From NCBI RefSeq assembly GCF_902362185.1, contig NC_044504.1:1462501-1526500 (forward strand): a stretch of 64,000 bases of DNA, read 5' to 3'. A program made the translations under genes and the position numbers. Positions 12,247 through 25,800 of this stretch are shown here, one piece after another. Each line of letters opens with the position of its first letter. The first letter of the stretch is position 1. Source of the stretch: Chanos chanos (lineage: Eukaryota > Chordata > Actinopteri > Gonorynchiformes > Chanidae). Under the pieces are notes generated by a model, which saw only the letters and a program-made list of their open reading frames with translations, was not told where the DNA came from and ran no database searches.

Positions 12247-15135
12247 AATGTATATGTTTATGCTGTCATCAGAGACAACGCCAAAAACACAAAACAATTT
12301 ACTGTTATCGAACTGTGGGGAAAATATAGTGTTTGTCACTCATCACTGTTTTTAAATACCTCATGCAATTTTTTTTACTCCGAATAATTTTACAAATCCA
12401 ATAAATGCTTCACACGCTTCAAAAGGTAAAATGTGGAAAAACATTGCCAAAAAATTTTACAACCCGAACGTCTTCACTCTACACATTTTAAGAATATCAG
12501 AAACATGAAAAAATACGCAGTTTGCTTGCTTATGAAAACTCATCCGCCGCCTTCAAACAACCTCAGTACAGAGCAAAGTTGCATCAAAGTGAGCTAATAA
12601 TGTTAAAACAATCGAAAATAACATTTAATCTACTGGCTAAAGCTAATCTTTAGGAACATTTGTCGACTTGACGCAATGTTTTCTTTACCATTGACCTTGA
12701 CATGCACACACAGTCTGCGACCTTGACTTGAATGAAGCTCATGAATAATGAAAATCCACCTATATTCATGGAGTTATTTTGCCATCTACCGGACAAAATG
12801 TGTAATTACAAAGAAACAGAATCCGCCATCAATTGAGGACAATACCACGGAAATGCCTTTCAACAGGTAATGTAGTAGTTACGATGTTGTAAGGTCGAGA
12901 GGCGAACGTTTTTTTTAAGTGCTGTGTGTATCTGAAAACCTAAATTACAAAACGCTGACATTTAAATTCAGTATTGAGAAGGAAGATCAAGCATTTTATA
13001 TGGACACATAGCATTTCCTTCATCCACGTTGACCAAGACACAAGACGACTGACCGCCCGTAAACCTTGCGTGTGTGCTTTGCAAATGGGGCGCTGGAGCT
13101 CTTAAGAGTACATACCTTCTTACACGTCGATTTTGTAAACATAGGCCTAGGCTATCTCTTCTTCAGAGGCAAATCCGTTCTTAAAATGAGAAGCAAAACA
13201 ATACAGTGGACGAGACATCGTTCCTTATATATGCCCTTGGACTTGTTTTTGGTAAATCTGTCTCTGGACTTTGACCTTGAACTATGTTGATATTTCATCT
13301 CATCTGCGACTATAACGGTTCTTAAGATGATTAAGCGTCTTTGATCATTGCGCCTAGTGCATGTTTTTGGGTGTGTGGCAATGCAGAGAATCCTAGTTAA
13401 ACGTATTCTTGAATTTACTAGAATCGTAAAAAAGCTGGGAGGCCGTGCTGTCTCCTCTCTTTCCGGACACAGCGGGTTTACAATTGTCACCATGTCCATT
13501 CCAACCGAAGGATCTTTTCTGTTTGAATCTTCCGTTGAAACTGTTGGAAGAGTCGTTTAAGGTAGGAAATCATGCCAAGAAAACCAGGCGGCTCTCAAGG
13601 CCCATAGACTAAAAATGTACTTACTAGTGCCACTTGTATTTCGATGCAGTCACATGTCGTGCAATGTAGCTGTATTAAATGATTGTTGTTTTTTTCAAGT
13701 TCAGTAGTGCAATAAATTGATAGTTCTCCATTAAAAAACACTTCACGTACATGACATTGGAATCCTCTGTATTACAGAATGTATGATAGTATTCTCAAAA
13801 TATTTGTACGTAGTTTCAACTTTTTTGAGAGTGTGAGAAACAGACTAGCAACAAACTGCGACTTTTTTGTGAACAGAAAACTGCCACCCATGTGCTAGGC
13901 CCAGAGAGTCCTTTAATAAAATCATGTCAAGTAATACAATTATATTGCTTTTAGTGTGGCTTCAGCGTATATGAATTCGTACACGATGAACGTACACGAT
14001 GGAGGACAAATTAGTATGTGCGAGGAGACAGGAAGATTTCTTCATTAAGAATAAAAATACACCCCCAACTATTTAGATAACTCGAGAAATATTTGTATTT
14101 AATTTAAAATGAATTCAGAGCGCTCTAGAAAACTACTTGGAGAGAGAGAGGGAGAGAGAACATCTTGACTCGAACATGTGCGTCTAAGGCCTGGATCTAA
14201 GAGCTGAATTTTCTTTTACATCGGCTATGCATAGATTTAAGCATAAAACGAAACGCATAGTGAACAAATATGACTTGCGGTTGAAGGGAATACGCATAAC
14301 AACCCGCTCTTGGCGACAAATAGCCTATTACAGATTTGCTTCACCGTAAAGCAGCTTAAATAATGTTGACTCTATAGTATGGAAATGACAGTAGTTTTTT
14401 CTTTTTCATTTAATTATGAATTATTTTCCCCTCAGATGGTAATCTACGTAGCCCACTGACGGATCTGCATATCTTATTTCACTTGGGTACTCTCTACACT
14501 ATATCAAAGTGAGAAGGGAATCCCAAACCGACACCTGACAGCTGTTGTTTAATATTAGTGTACGACCCAGTCATACGGCGCCAGTAAATTTAAATTAAAT
14601 TAGATTTTAAAAAACTAAAATAATGTTGATAAGCACATTTCTTTTTAAAGTGACCGAGTCCTATAGTTTTGGACCGCGCATTGTTATTATTGTTATTATT
14701 ATTGTTGTTGTTGTTATGTAGCATTATTGCTGCAGCGGCATATCATCACATCTGTTCTTGCAGCTGTCGTATTATTCGTAAGTTGCGTCTGTCTTTTTTT
14801 TTTTTGTTTGTTTGGTAGCTTGTATCGATTATTCGAAATAATTGCTGAAAAAATTAGTGATAGGCTGATTGTTTAATACTGACTTTGTTGTTCGTATCAG
14901 ACTGTCACAGTATCTAAGCTGTTGTGATTTGTGAGACCCTCTCAATATTATTCATTTTGCAAAACCGAAGAGTGGAGAAATGTATGCAATTAACTGTAAT
15001 ATAATTAAGGAAAGAAAAATTGAACCAAGATGGGAAAGCATGACATTTGAGGGTTTTTCTCAAACTGCATGTTGGTTGTAGTCCTGCGGCATGGTATTCA
15101 AGCGATGGGCGGGTCTTAACAACACGTTTTGCATA

Positions 15136-15154
15136 TCACGTGACGCTATATTAA
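15136..15154 (+). promoter_or_regulatory. hoxd12 proximal promoter: E-box and TATA-like sequence
   Basis: A palindromic TCACGTGA at 15136-15143 is followed immediately by CTATATTAA, about 80-100 bases before the hoxd12 ATG. The position suits a core promoter. Confidence 0.45.
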
Positions 15155-15234
15155 CAAATCAACAATTACTCAGCCTTTATTCTTAAGGGGTATCTAAAAA
15201 TGTTGTAAGAGCCGTTTGAGCTTGCTCCCTGGAA

Positions 15235-16341
15235 ATGTGTGAGCGCAATCTTCTCAGTTCTGGCTATGTTGGTCCTCTGTTGAATTTTCCTTCTCCGGAC
15301 TCATTGTATTTCTCCAACCTGCGGGGAAATGGAGCCCATCTCTCCGGGCTTCCTCAGATCTCTTATGGCAGAAGAGAGGTATGCTCGCTCCCGTGGACCT
15401 CCCCGGGTGCGTGCACAACCTCGGCACAGAGCCGCGCCTTCAGTAGCTACCCTCAGCCGTTTCTAACTAATTCAGTGCCTCTCAATACAAATTCTTATAA
15501 CCACAACAAGGGACCACTGGAAGAATCCAAGAAATACCATTTTCAAGATACAAACCACAATGCAGAGGAACCAAGGGGGCAGGAGGCATCTTATGTCGGT
15601 GATTATGGAACTACAAGCTCTGCTAACTCAAACAAATATGAATTTTCCAATTTGGAGAGACGGTTGCAAAGCACGGCTGTCCACGCCGAACTGAGCGCGA
15701 CTACCCAGGCAGTAAATGATTATGTTAACAAGCCTCCTCATTCAGGGGTCCCAGTGCAGTTCTCACCTACGCAAAGTACCAGAGCATCTTTTTCTAATGG
15801 TAGGCGGCTTCACCCCGAATTCCTCCGACTGCTATTTTATTTATCGATTCCTACAATTTGTCCGCAGTGTAGACCGATTCAGTGACCAGACATTGTCTTT
15901 TGCATTAAAAGGTGCATGAAGTATCTTCAGATGGATTTCAGTGAGTTTTAATGTATGTATTTTAAATAAATTTGACAATAATTTTGACCATACATGAATT
16001 ATAGGCCACTGGATGCCTTTCACTCTGATATATTGAGTTTCAGACTTGAGACGTTTAAATGTGGTAAAAACAAACAAACTGATTGGTCTGCTCTTTTCCC
16101 AGGCGCTCCTTGGTGTCCCTCACAAGCAAAACCAAGAAAGAAGCGTAAACCTTACACAAAGCCACAGTTAGCTGAACTTGAGAACGAGTTTATGATGAAC
16201 GAATTCATAAACCGACAGAAGAGAAAAGAACTCTCTGACAGATTGGATTTGAGCGACCAACAAGTGAAAATCTGGTTTCAAAATCGAAGAATGAAAAAGA
16301 AAAGACTGTTGATGCGCGAGCATGCTTTTGCCCTGTACTAA
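15235..16341 (+). CDS. hoxd12: Homeobox protein Hoxd12 (two exons)
   Basis: Posterior HoxD transcription factor. CDS exons: 15235-15799 and 16103-16341, joined in phase 1 by a 303-base GT-AG intron; 267 residues. It begins [20 protein letters not shown], the characteristic Hox12 N-terminus (expression of the family is in posterior trunk and fin buds). Exon 2 opens with [10 protein letters not shown] just ahead of the homeodomain at residues 199-258 ([20 protein letters not shown], helix 3 [15 protein letters not shown], Asn51 intact). The tail is nine residues, ending HAFALY. The acidic/Asn-rich '[22 protein letters not shown]' pattern is group-12 specific. Polyadenylation signal candidate at 16479-16484. 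An E-box and TATA-like sequence lie just upstream. Confidence 0.97.
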
Positions 16342-16478
16342 GTTGTGATTTTGACCGAGGTCATGCACGTGGCCTCGGTCCTGAGCGAGAGGAAAATTTC
16401 CCAGAGGTTTCCTGTTCCACCTTAACCTGGCCTAAAGAACTAAAGGACTGTGGCGAAAAAATGTGGACTGTTCTTAAG

Positions 16479-16484
16479 AATAAA
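16479..16484 (+). other. Polyadenylation signal, hoxd12
   Basis: AATAAA 138 bases after the hoxd12 stop, followed by a T/G-rich stretch. Confidence 0.5.
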
Positions 16485-16800
16485 GTTCGCAAGTGTTGCA
16501 GAGTGGTTTATTTAATTGTGGCAAATGTTTGTCATCATGTTGTTTCATTTTTCGTGTTCAGTCTTTGGTGTAAAGGTCATGGATTTAAAAGAAGTTGTGA
16601 TGCGCATCGTTCTCTTTCAGAAAGTGAAGTGACCCACGTGTATCTAATCTGGTTGTGTCTTCAGCTCTCACGTTTACAATAATTGCACATTTATTTAAAA
16701 ACTGAACTCTCCGACACTTCTACTCAAATGACGACAGGAATTGTACAGTATGACTTTGTTCTCGTAATCTGTTTGAATATAGGCTATACATAGGCTATAT

Positions 16801-16819
16801 ATGTGTGTGTGTATGTATG

Positions 16820-16860
<41 letters not shown>

Positions 16861-16875
16861 ATGTATGTATATATA
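16801..16875. repeat. Compound (TG)n-(TATG)n-(TA)n microsatellite
   Basis: Alternating purine-pyrimidine block about 460 bases after hoxd12. Confidence 0.9.
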
Positions 16876-19040
16876 AGACTAAGATACGTCATTTCAGTCT
16901 TGACTAAATGACTAAAGTAGCTCATTCCGAAAGAATGTAATGCACCTGAGCGGTTTGATGTGTGTCAGAACATGTGATTAAGTTATTTGTTTGTCCTTTT
17001 ATGAGCTTTAATGTACCTAACAATTCCGTGATTGTGTTTCGGTGTGTCATGCGGTTGTCTGAGGGTGTATGCTCCCGACCAACTAAATCTGAGATGCTCA
17101 AGACTGCGGCATACCACCTTAGTCCAAGCTCAAGTTCGTATTTGTGAGTAGTCAGGTGAAATTCAGCTGTGGTTTTATTCACAGTGCAAAACATCTCTTT
17201 GTGTTTAATCTAAATACATGCATGTAAATAAACGCATTTTCATCAGAAGGTAGACAATATGACTGGTAATGCGTTTTTACATACGTTTCATATGCGTGAG
17301 GTAATATGTTTTTACATTAACCATTCTTATACAGTAATTCAGGCTAACACAGTGGATCGCCCTTGAGAAACAGGGCGTTTATATACAACTCATAATTATT
17401 CGTCAGCAGCTCGCATCAGACCAGTTCCTGTAATGGAATACGGTCAATTATGAAATAATTGCTTCAGACAGTTCTCCAGATAAAGTAAACATGTGGTAAA
17501 ACAACTTGTTGAATGGGTGAGAACAATATAATCAGAGTATTAATGGAGTTTTTTTGTTTTGGTTTTGTTTTTTAGTTTAGTGGCAATATACAACATGAAT
17601 AATGAAATTGTGGCGTGTTCCTGGTGTTACACTCACAGAAAATATAAGATGGATGTCAGCATCTCTTCTTTCACGACAGTAACACATTCGTGTGTTTCTG
17701 CAACACACTGGACATTTGGCAAGATAGTTTTAGTGATATATTTAATCATAAATAGAGACACCCATCGTTGGCAAATCAAGTGACGGTTAAACGGCTGTGT
17801 TTTAATCTGAATGTGTAATATAAGCACATCAAAGGGCCCGTATCCTCACTTTCAAACAGTAACGCCGATTTCCCCTAATACACTGCAATAATGCAAGCGC
17901 ATTTTTTACTGCAAAAATCAGCGCGTCTGCGGAAAGACTAGACTATATTGATAAAGTTTTAAAAAAATATGTTAAGCATCCGTGCAACTAACTGATCATA
18001 TTGTTTTGGTTTATTTGTTTATTATTTAGAAACAACTTAACTGTGGCAAATTTGATATCATTTTATTTAAAAAGAAAGAAAAGAAGAAAAAGCAGGTCCC
18101 TATGTCCGTATAAACTTTTTCTAGGGTGATTTAGTAGATAATTGCAGCAAAAGTTCAGCTAAAACCAAAAACGAATCTGATGACATCTTAAAACTTACTT
18201 AAATAAGAAACGTGTAATTTAGCTTTGGGTTTGTCTCAAAATGTGTAGTCTCTTCTTAATGCTAAAATAACACTGAACGTTACGGACAAAAAGGCGACCA
18301 AAATGAATAGTGACCGTTAAAGTTTTCAGCTAGCGGTCTCTTTCTCACAGTCTTGATTGTTTTAACTTTTATGGTCAAAGAATTAAATTCGATCAGTTAT
18401 ATGATTAAAACGAACTAAAAGCAGTAAGGTTTTTGGTCCGTCTGACTTTCTTGAGGACACCGAGCCAGACGTTGCCTGTTTATACTCTCCAGATCCGGGG
18501 GCGCCAGAGCAAAGTTAAGGTCAAGTTAGGCTTCAATTTTACATTGGACACACAAGTGAAAAACTCTTTAACGTTATTCCTCATTTCATTTCTCATTTCT
18601 CACGTTATTAGAAAATAATATTTTAATTACTGCAGAGTTTCAGGGAGCATTTTCCAACTATGGGGTTGCTTTCTTTGCTGCATTTGGAATTCCAAAGAAT
18701 AGCATCGTAAACAAAGCCAAACGTGTCATTCACTCACAAGAGCAAACTTAAAAAAAAAGACAAGAAAAGGGAGGAAAAAAAGAAATAGGACCACAAATAA
18801 AATGGATATGAACTGCTAACCGTATTTAGAAAATGTTCTCACTGAGGGTAAAACGTGATCTGTTTAAAAAAAAAAAAAAAAAGATACTGCGCTTTAGTAA
18901 AGAGGAACATTATATGTTTTGTTCGATAAGGTAGCACAACTGTTGTAAAATGTAAATGGGTAAACAGATGCGAGGTAAAGAAAAGGAAGAATTGTTCGTA
19001 AATGGCGCGAACATCGCAGCTACATTAATTAGCCACACAT

Positions 19041-19067
19041 AAAATAAAATAAAATAAAATAAAATAA
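19041..19067. repeat. (AAAAT)n repeat
   Basis: Five perfect AAAAT pentamers. Confidence 0.85.
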
Positions 19068-19978
19068 ATGAAGAGTATTCTAGAATATCCACGGGACAGA
19101 AAATGGAAAATAGTATAGACAGATCTTTTATTTACACTCCATGTTATATTCCGAAAACACACATTGACAGAAACAAGTGTTTCGATATCTGTCACAGTGG
19201 CTCATCGTCAACTTCTGACTGATTAAACTTTAAAAAAAAAATTCAGACAGCAAGGTTAGCCTCCCTAGGTATACACAGCAGCTCAGAAATAGCCCAAACA
19301 AAAACAGCATCAGTTTTACGTTACCATTTACGTAAACATGGAATGTTTTTTAATCTCAAAATATATCTAAGAAGTGATTTCTGAAATAATTCTAAAATAA
19401 TGCAGTTCAAGTAGTTTTGAACACGCTGATATAAATATACACCATTTTCGAAAGGCCAGCATAAACTCTTAGGCTATTTATCAAGTTACTCATCACTTCG
19501 ACTAGGACGCATCCCTTTGTCTATGCAATAAAATGATTTGACTGCTGACGGTTATTGGTGATTGCTCTGTGCTCGTCTGCTCAGACCACAGACGTTCAAA
19601 GCCAGATCAGTTGTTTTGGACTTGGCAGTGTGAATCTCGGAGTTCCACTGATTCCTGGATTTTTCTTCGTGTCAGAGTATCTTGGGAAACAAAGAAGATG
19701 AAGCTAACTGAATTCGGGCTAAAACTTGTCACTCAGTCACATTTGGAATGAATACACGGGTAAAGTAAAAATGTTGAAATGTCCTTCTCTTTTTCTGCAT
19801 CTGTTTGAATCATTTCTCTGTAATCTGCTTGCAGTATTTGGGGCAAGATGAGTAACTGTGTTAAAATTACGCTAAAATGGTAGCAGCATTTACTGTTTAT
19901 TGGTGTATTCCGTAAAGTTTTAACACATGAACTCATATATGGGGATACAACTCATGCTAATTTAATCCCAAAAGCACG

Positions 19979-19979
19979 T

Positions 19980-20059
<80 letters not shown>

Positions 20060-20061
20060 TC
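19979..20061. repeat. (TTTC)n microsatellite
   Basis: About twenty perfect TTTC units; a long polypyrimidine/polypurine block 750 bases before hoxd11. Confidence 0.93.
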
Positions 20062-20813
20062 CACCATTTCTTAGTTGGAAAGCCATGCTGTAATGTGAAT
20101 GGAATGCTTTGTCATTTGCAACGTTTTTTTTAAACCAAGGTCTTATATATGAAGCAGAAATCGGAATAAAAGATATTAACCTGGCTTGATGCACATAAAG
20201 ATATGCGTCAGGTGTTTAGAATATACTGATACACACGAAAGAGAAACTTCAGGGAAATTAGCACTTCGTATAGCTTGGCTGTTGTTACTACAGACACAGT
20301 CAAACAGCCAGAGCCTTGTTTGCGATATAAGCAGCTACGAAAATTAAGCGGGCTCTAAATGTCATAAAATTAAATACAAAGTTGTGCACATACTGGTTAC
20401 GTATCGTACTGACCAAATTTATTAGCTCACGTGCAGCCCGCGGCGCATATTTTGGGAATAAACCAAGGACATGATATTTCAGTAATTGTTTATGAATACC
20501 TTGTTGTACTCAAGGGGGAGCGAAAGATTAGTATGAGTCAAAAAAAATGCAGGCAACCAATGACCTGTCGTATGCGTTCACTTATGAGTTGCTCAAGACA
20601 GTTCCTAATGACTGATATTGATATATGGTAATTTCTTTACCGGATCACATGACACAATTACCTCAAGAATCGATCAAGATGAATTGCACGTCAGCCTACG
20701 TTTCCGATTTTTTCTCCCTCACGGGTCCTGTCCACACGCCTATGGTGCAATAGATGGACAAAGTTTAACACACTCGGGCTGCCTGTTCCTTCGCTGTAAC
20801 GCTTAAGGAAGAT

Positions 20814-21847
20814 ATGACTGAGTACGATGATCGCAGCAACTGTGCGTCAAATATGTATTTACCGAGTTGCACGTACTATGTCTCGACGCCTGATTTTTCG
20901 TCGGTCTCCTCGTTTCTACCACAGACTACGTCGTGTCAAGTTAATTTTCCTTATTCTTCCAACATAGCTCAAGTCCAACCTGTTCGAGAAGTGTCTTTCA
21001 GGGACTATGGACTGGATCACCCGAGCAAATGGCATTACAGGGGCAATTACGCTTCCTACTACTCCACGGACGAGATAATGCACAGAGATCTAATCCAGTC
21101 ATCGAACAGGGCGGAAATGATATTTAAAAACGATTCCGTGTACGGCCACCACGGCGGCACTAACTCATCGTGTAATTTCTTCACGAATGTCGGCAGAAAT
21201 GGCGTCCTTCCTCAAGGATTTGATCAGTTTTTTGAGACTTTTAACACAGAGAAGCCCAACCCTGAGCTCTTCAAACAAAAGACAGAGTCCAGTCTCCCTG
21301 GAGATGCCGCATGTAATAAACAGTCTTCTGATACCTCTGAGCAACCGAAACGAGACCCAACTGAAAACACAGAGGAAGAATCTTCGATGTCAACTTGCGG
21401 AGAGGACAAGAACAACGGCTCAAGTAGGTACAGGGCATTAAACGGGGCTTAGAGCCAGTCCACTGCTTTGTCGGACCGTTTTTTATGTACATCTTTATAA
21501 GCATGCACAGGTTTTTATATACCCAATAAGATTTACTTTGCCGTTGTAAAAACATTTACGATGGGAAAGCGGTTTAGGTGGGCTTCAGCAATGTTATATG
21601 TGCATTCAATATTTTTAAAAAGTGAATTACACGTTGTTTGCATTAGTTGTAAACATGCCCCACAATGATTGTGGGCCATTTGCAATTTAATACATTCAGC
21701 AGCGAGAGGTCATTTTTGAGGGATTTGATATTTCCTGGATTTTTATTAAGAAACGCGGGACTCTTCCATTCATGTGCGCCTGCGTGCGTGCTGTATATAT
21801 ACGTATATATACACACGTGTGTGTGTCTGCGTGTATCTGCATGCCTG

Positions 21848-21889
<42 letters not shown>

Positions 21890-22343
21890 TGTGTGTCTGT
21901 TTGAGCTCGTCAGTTTTGTGCGGTTTTGTTTGTGGTTGCAGGCTTGACAAGCCAGGAAACAGACAAAAACATGACAAAACGGATGTGTTTGTTTGCAATT
22001 AAAAATCGTAGCATCCGCAGTATCTATAAATAATTTCATTTTTTAGTGCACATGTTTAAATGTAATGAGCTGTACTTGCAAATATAATCAAGTTACATCT
22101 TTTTTTATAGGTGCAACAAAGTCCCGAAAAAAGAGGTGCCCATATTCTAAATACCAGATCCGAGAACTTGAACGAGAATTCTTTTTCAACGTATACATAA
22201 ACAAAGAGAAACGCCTACAGTTGTCAAGGATGTTAAATCTAACTGATCGACAAGTGAAGATTTGGTTCCAGAACCGAAGAATGAAAGAGAAAAAGCTCAA
22301 CCGCGATCGGCTCCAGTATTTCACTGGAAATCCTTTATTCTGA
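20814..22343 (+). CDS. hoxd11: Homeobox protein Hoxd11 (two exons)
   Basis: Posterior HoxD transcription factor acting in posterior axis and paired-fin patterning. CDS exons: 20814-21423 and 22111-22343, joined in phase 1 by a 687-base GT-AG intron; 280 residues. The N-terminal conserved Hox11 domain spans about residues 1-150: [21 protein letters not shown], then [20 protein letters not shown] and [16 protein letters not shown]. The Ala/Gly-rich inserts of mammalian HOXD11 are absent. Exon 1 ends in a Ser/Glu-rich linker ([11 protein letters not shown]). The homeodomain is residues 208-267 ([48 protein letters not shown] in register, ending [10 protein letters not shown]), tail [13 protein letters not shown] as in other Hox11 proteins. 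No PBX hexapeptide, as expected. Polyadenylation signal candidate at 22853-22858. Confidence 0.97.
21850..21898. repeat. (GT)n microsatellite in hoxd11 intron
   Basis: GT run inside the hoxd11 intron, about 215 bases before the acceptor. Confidence 0.9.
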
Positions 22344-22852
22344 ATTCATGGCATTTTAGGCAAAGCCTGATTCGGCCTCCGTAGTGTGCCGGCTATCCTC
22401 GGTTCATTCTATGCATCTGAAAGACAGACAGAGAGATTCCACAATGACAAACTGAATAATGGTTAAAAAGGTCAGATATATATTTTTTAACTATGCAAAG
22501 CTTTTGGTATCAAACATATTAACTCTTACCTCAGTGCAAATTGTACACAGATTATTTAAGACAAATGTTCAAAGAAAATCCGGGAAAAAAAAATCAAAAT
22601 ATATGTAGAATATGAAGGGTACCTCGACAATCTTTTCCTATTCTCTCGGTAAATCGAGAAAGCCGCTGAAATGTAATCGTCCTTCATGCACATATTTATT
22701 TATTGCATTTTACAATGTCCATTGCAATACTTAATTCACAAACATTGCAGTAAGCAACAAAAACTCGATTACAGTAATCAGTACGTAATTTCATAATCGT
22801 AGTCTTGTGTATGCCTTTATTTGTTAGACGCATGTAATGTATTGATGTATCA

Positions 22853-22858
22853 AATAAA
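22853..22858 (+). other. Polyadenylation signal, hoxd11
   Basis: AATAAA 510 bases after the hoxd11 stop with a T/G-rich stretch after it. Confidence 0.5.
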
Positions 22859-25800
22859 CCAAAACATTGCAAATTGTTTTGATGGTTTGCATTCACTGTT
22901 CTCCTGTGTGAATATGGACGCGGGTCTGTGTTAAAATGCAATTAGTTCAGAATGTCACAGTCGAATCTGCATATATACAACACGACAAACCAGTTGCCGA
23001 GAAATGACCGACTATGATGGGATTTTTGGAGATTGACTGGAATTTGTACTACGGAATAATCAATGATCGTTTAGAAAACTACGATAAGTGTGATTACTGT
23101 GTAGTCTACTGCAGTAAACATGGAAACAGAGAAGGTGGACTACGAAACCTCGAGGTGGCCTACTATTTAAAGGTGAAAACACAAGATTAGGCCTAAACAC
23201 CGAACCACGCTCCAGTTCCTTTATTCCCTTTTTGTTGTTTTACACTGAGGGTGTTTACCAAACCTTGAACTGTCTAGACAGTATAATAAAGTCTAGTTGT
23301 AAATGTCTAAATTGGGGCTATTGGACCCTCTGGTCACTCCAAATGCGACTTCGCCCCTTACAAATCGCAAAAGATTCAAGCGCTTTTAAAGTGAATTTTA
23401 GGGTTCCGCGCGACGGTAATTTCTTTACTTATACCCCAAATAAAAATGGGAAAAAAGCATCACCTATTAGATGTCCGCCAAACCCAATAAGTAATATTCC
23501 ATGAGTTATTTCAATTACTTGGCCCGCAGCAATAAGTTAACCGATGCGGTGGTTTATTTTAACAAGTCTGGAAAATTGGTTGTAAACTTACTTTTTTTCT
23601 AAACTGATAAATTAATGTGAATGAAGGATGTATTAGCAAATTTAAATACTGTATTTGAACTTCTATAATGTCAAGGTCGTCACCTCCTAACCTTTTTGGA
23701 TAAGTACAGGCGTCTTTTCTCTGTTGTCTGTGAGAAACTACGCCCTCCCAGAAATATCTGCAGTGCAGCACAACTCAACATGGCCGCTCGACCCTCTGTT
23801 TCCTTCAATTGAACACAAGCACATTCCTCATTCCGCTTAGACTTACAGTTTCATCCAACAAAGTCGATTCGAATTAATCTACTATTTGCAGCTATGAGGA
23901 CGAACTAAGACGTGCTCTGCAACTGCACCTCTTTCTTTTTTCTCTCTTTAAAAAACCTCTAAAATTCCAGTGAGCTTCCAAATCATTAGAACACTTGGTC
24001 TTAGATAAATAAAAGTATGACTATTCGGCTGTTTTGGCGCTTTCTAGGTTTCAGATGGATCTTTACCGTATTTTCGTCAGATTTCTTTTTTCAAAGCATG
24101 AATTAAGACAGTTAACGTGTATTGTATGAGTGCCTAGAGAAGGCAACGCGATTACGTTAAAAAAAAAAAGAATAAAGCGAAACAAATAAAAACAAAATAA
24201 ACAAAGTCAAAAAAGAAAAAGAAATCTGGTTACAACACTAGCTCATTTTAATTGTTAATTACAGCGCATAGCTTAGTGTAAAAGTATGCTGTGACTCCTG
24301 ATTTTTCAGTACACCATGTAACCATTAAATTAATTCCTCAGTCCCGCGAGGACACTGTGTCTGCGTACGTCAGTTGTAACACTCTGTAATTACATCTAAT
24401 GTCTAGAATAACAACAAAATTAAAACCCGCTTAGAGGGAATGCAACCGATAACTTACACGAGAAATGAACTTTCACAGTTAGTTATTACCCGTTATAGTA
24501 CACTGCGCTGCGACTGTGTTTTCGTGTTGAAATAAGCGTTTGGTATTGGTCTGGTCATCTTCGGCAAGCTGTTGGTTCTTATTGTTACCACACGAGGGCG
24601 GACTTACAGCGAGAATTGCACTGGGTAGTGGAATCAAAATGCTTTTTTTCTCTCTCCTTTTCTGTGTTGTTAGACTTACAACAGTTTTGAAGGAGGGCCT
24701 GGCGAATATGTCGACCTCTAACTCTCATGTCACGCATTCTCTCACTACACGTTTTTATTCATGTATTCTTTGTCTTTCAACTGCTTTGCCATGTCTTCAT
24801 TATTACTACCAAATCTAGGGATGTAAAGATTACATATTGCGATTTTATTTTACTTTAGATCAGTCTCACATGATGCTTGTTTAATGAATGACTGTTGCTA
24901 ATTTTTATTTATTTATTTATGTGGTACCTAAGATGGCTGTTTTTAATTAATGTGGTATGGTCAAACAGACTATAACGCTACTCGTAGAGTGTCTGAAAAT
25001 AAACGATCGCTTAGTCTCTCCTCGTCAAAAATCATGAACTAATGCGGGCCGATGATGTGTTTTTTGAGGACGTATTTCAGGGCAAATTTGTAATTTTCCC
25101 TGTAGCCGTTTTGTGGTCACCTTTTCTGTCACATTTAGATTAGGATTTTAAGAAACTGGGTATGTTTATGACTGAAATCAAAATGACTGTGGGTTGCTTC
25201 GCCTACCCAGACGAGGACACTCTGTTCGACCCTCAATAGAAATACACTTCTTACGGGTCTAATGTTGATTTTTAGAACAATCATATGTTTAATGGTTGCT
25301 TTCAGTCTCACACTATATTTAAGTTCTTAGTTGTAGTCGATGTTCACAGCCGTATAAAGTCACCTTTTATTTTATTTAGAGAACAGCCATGTTGCGCCTT
25401 TTTGTTTGTACACAGAATGCGCAGAGGCCAGATTATCATGCGAAATTATATAAAGCAGTGCGGCTCTAAAACTTTAAGCGTTTAATTTAAAATAGAGATT
25501 AAAATCTACGTTCAAATAACACACCAGTTAATTAATGACGTTCCGTGGTCTCGGATATTATACGTTAGAAAATGAACATTAATATTTTACTTAAACTATT
25601 TCTGAAAGAGCGGATTGTCGTGTCATTCACTGTTAAGTGAAATGCACAGACCTGATGCCTGTTTCTCTGTTACATAAAACACTGTGTTGCTGTCTTTTTC
25701 AAATGTAACTTCTATTTCGGTGCCAGATATTACAATCTGTTTTGTTATCTGTGTGGACTGTTTGTTAATGGAAGCCGCGTGACTCTAAATTAAGACAGCA

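Larger units (their letters stand above)
11517..15234. other. hoxd13-hoxd12 intergenic spacer
   Basis: 3.7 kb without a recognisable gene. The first part should be hoxd13 3' UTR. It holds an A-rich tract near 12110, a (TTTTG)n run at 12218-12246, and TGACCTTGA-type nuclear-receptor half sites at 12692-12700 and 13272-13280 with a related one near 12719. A trinucleotide ATT/GTT patch lies at 14682-14717. Confidence 0.5.
16342..20813. other. hoxd12-hoxd11 intergenic spacer
   Basis: 4.5 kb without a recognisable gene. It begins with the hoxd12 3' UTR (AATAAA at 16479-16484). It contains a compound TG/TATG/TA repeat at 16801-16875, (AAAAT)n at 19041-19067 and a long (TTTC)n at 19979-20061. A CTCF-like GGGGGCGCC core lies near 18497. 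A CACGTG E-box lies at 20428-20433, upstream of hoxd11. Confidence 0.55.

Noticed and set aside
21670-22000. Long open frames encoding Val-Cys or His-Thr repeats
   Set aside because: They are translations of the (GT)n microsatellite in the hoxd11 intron.
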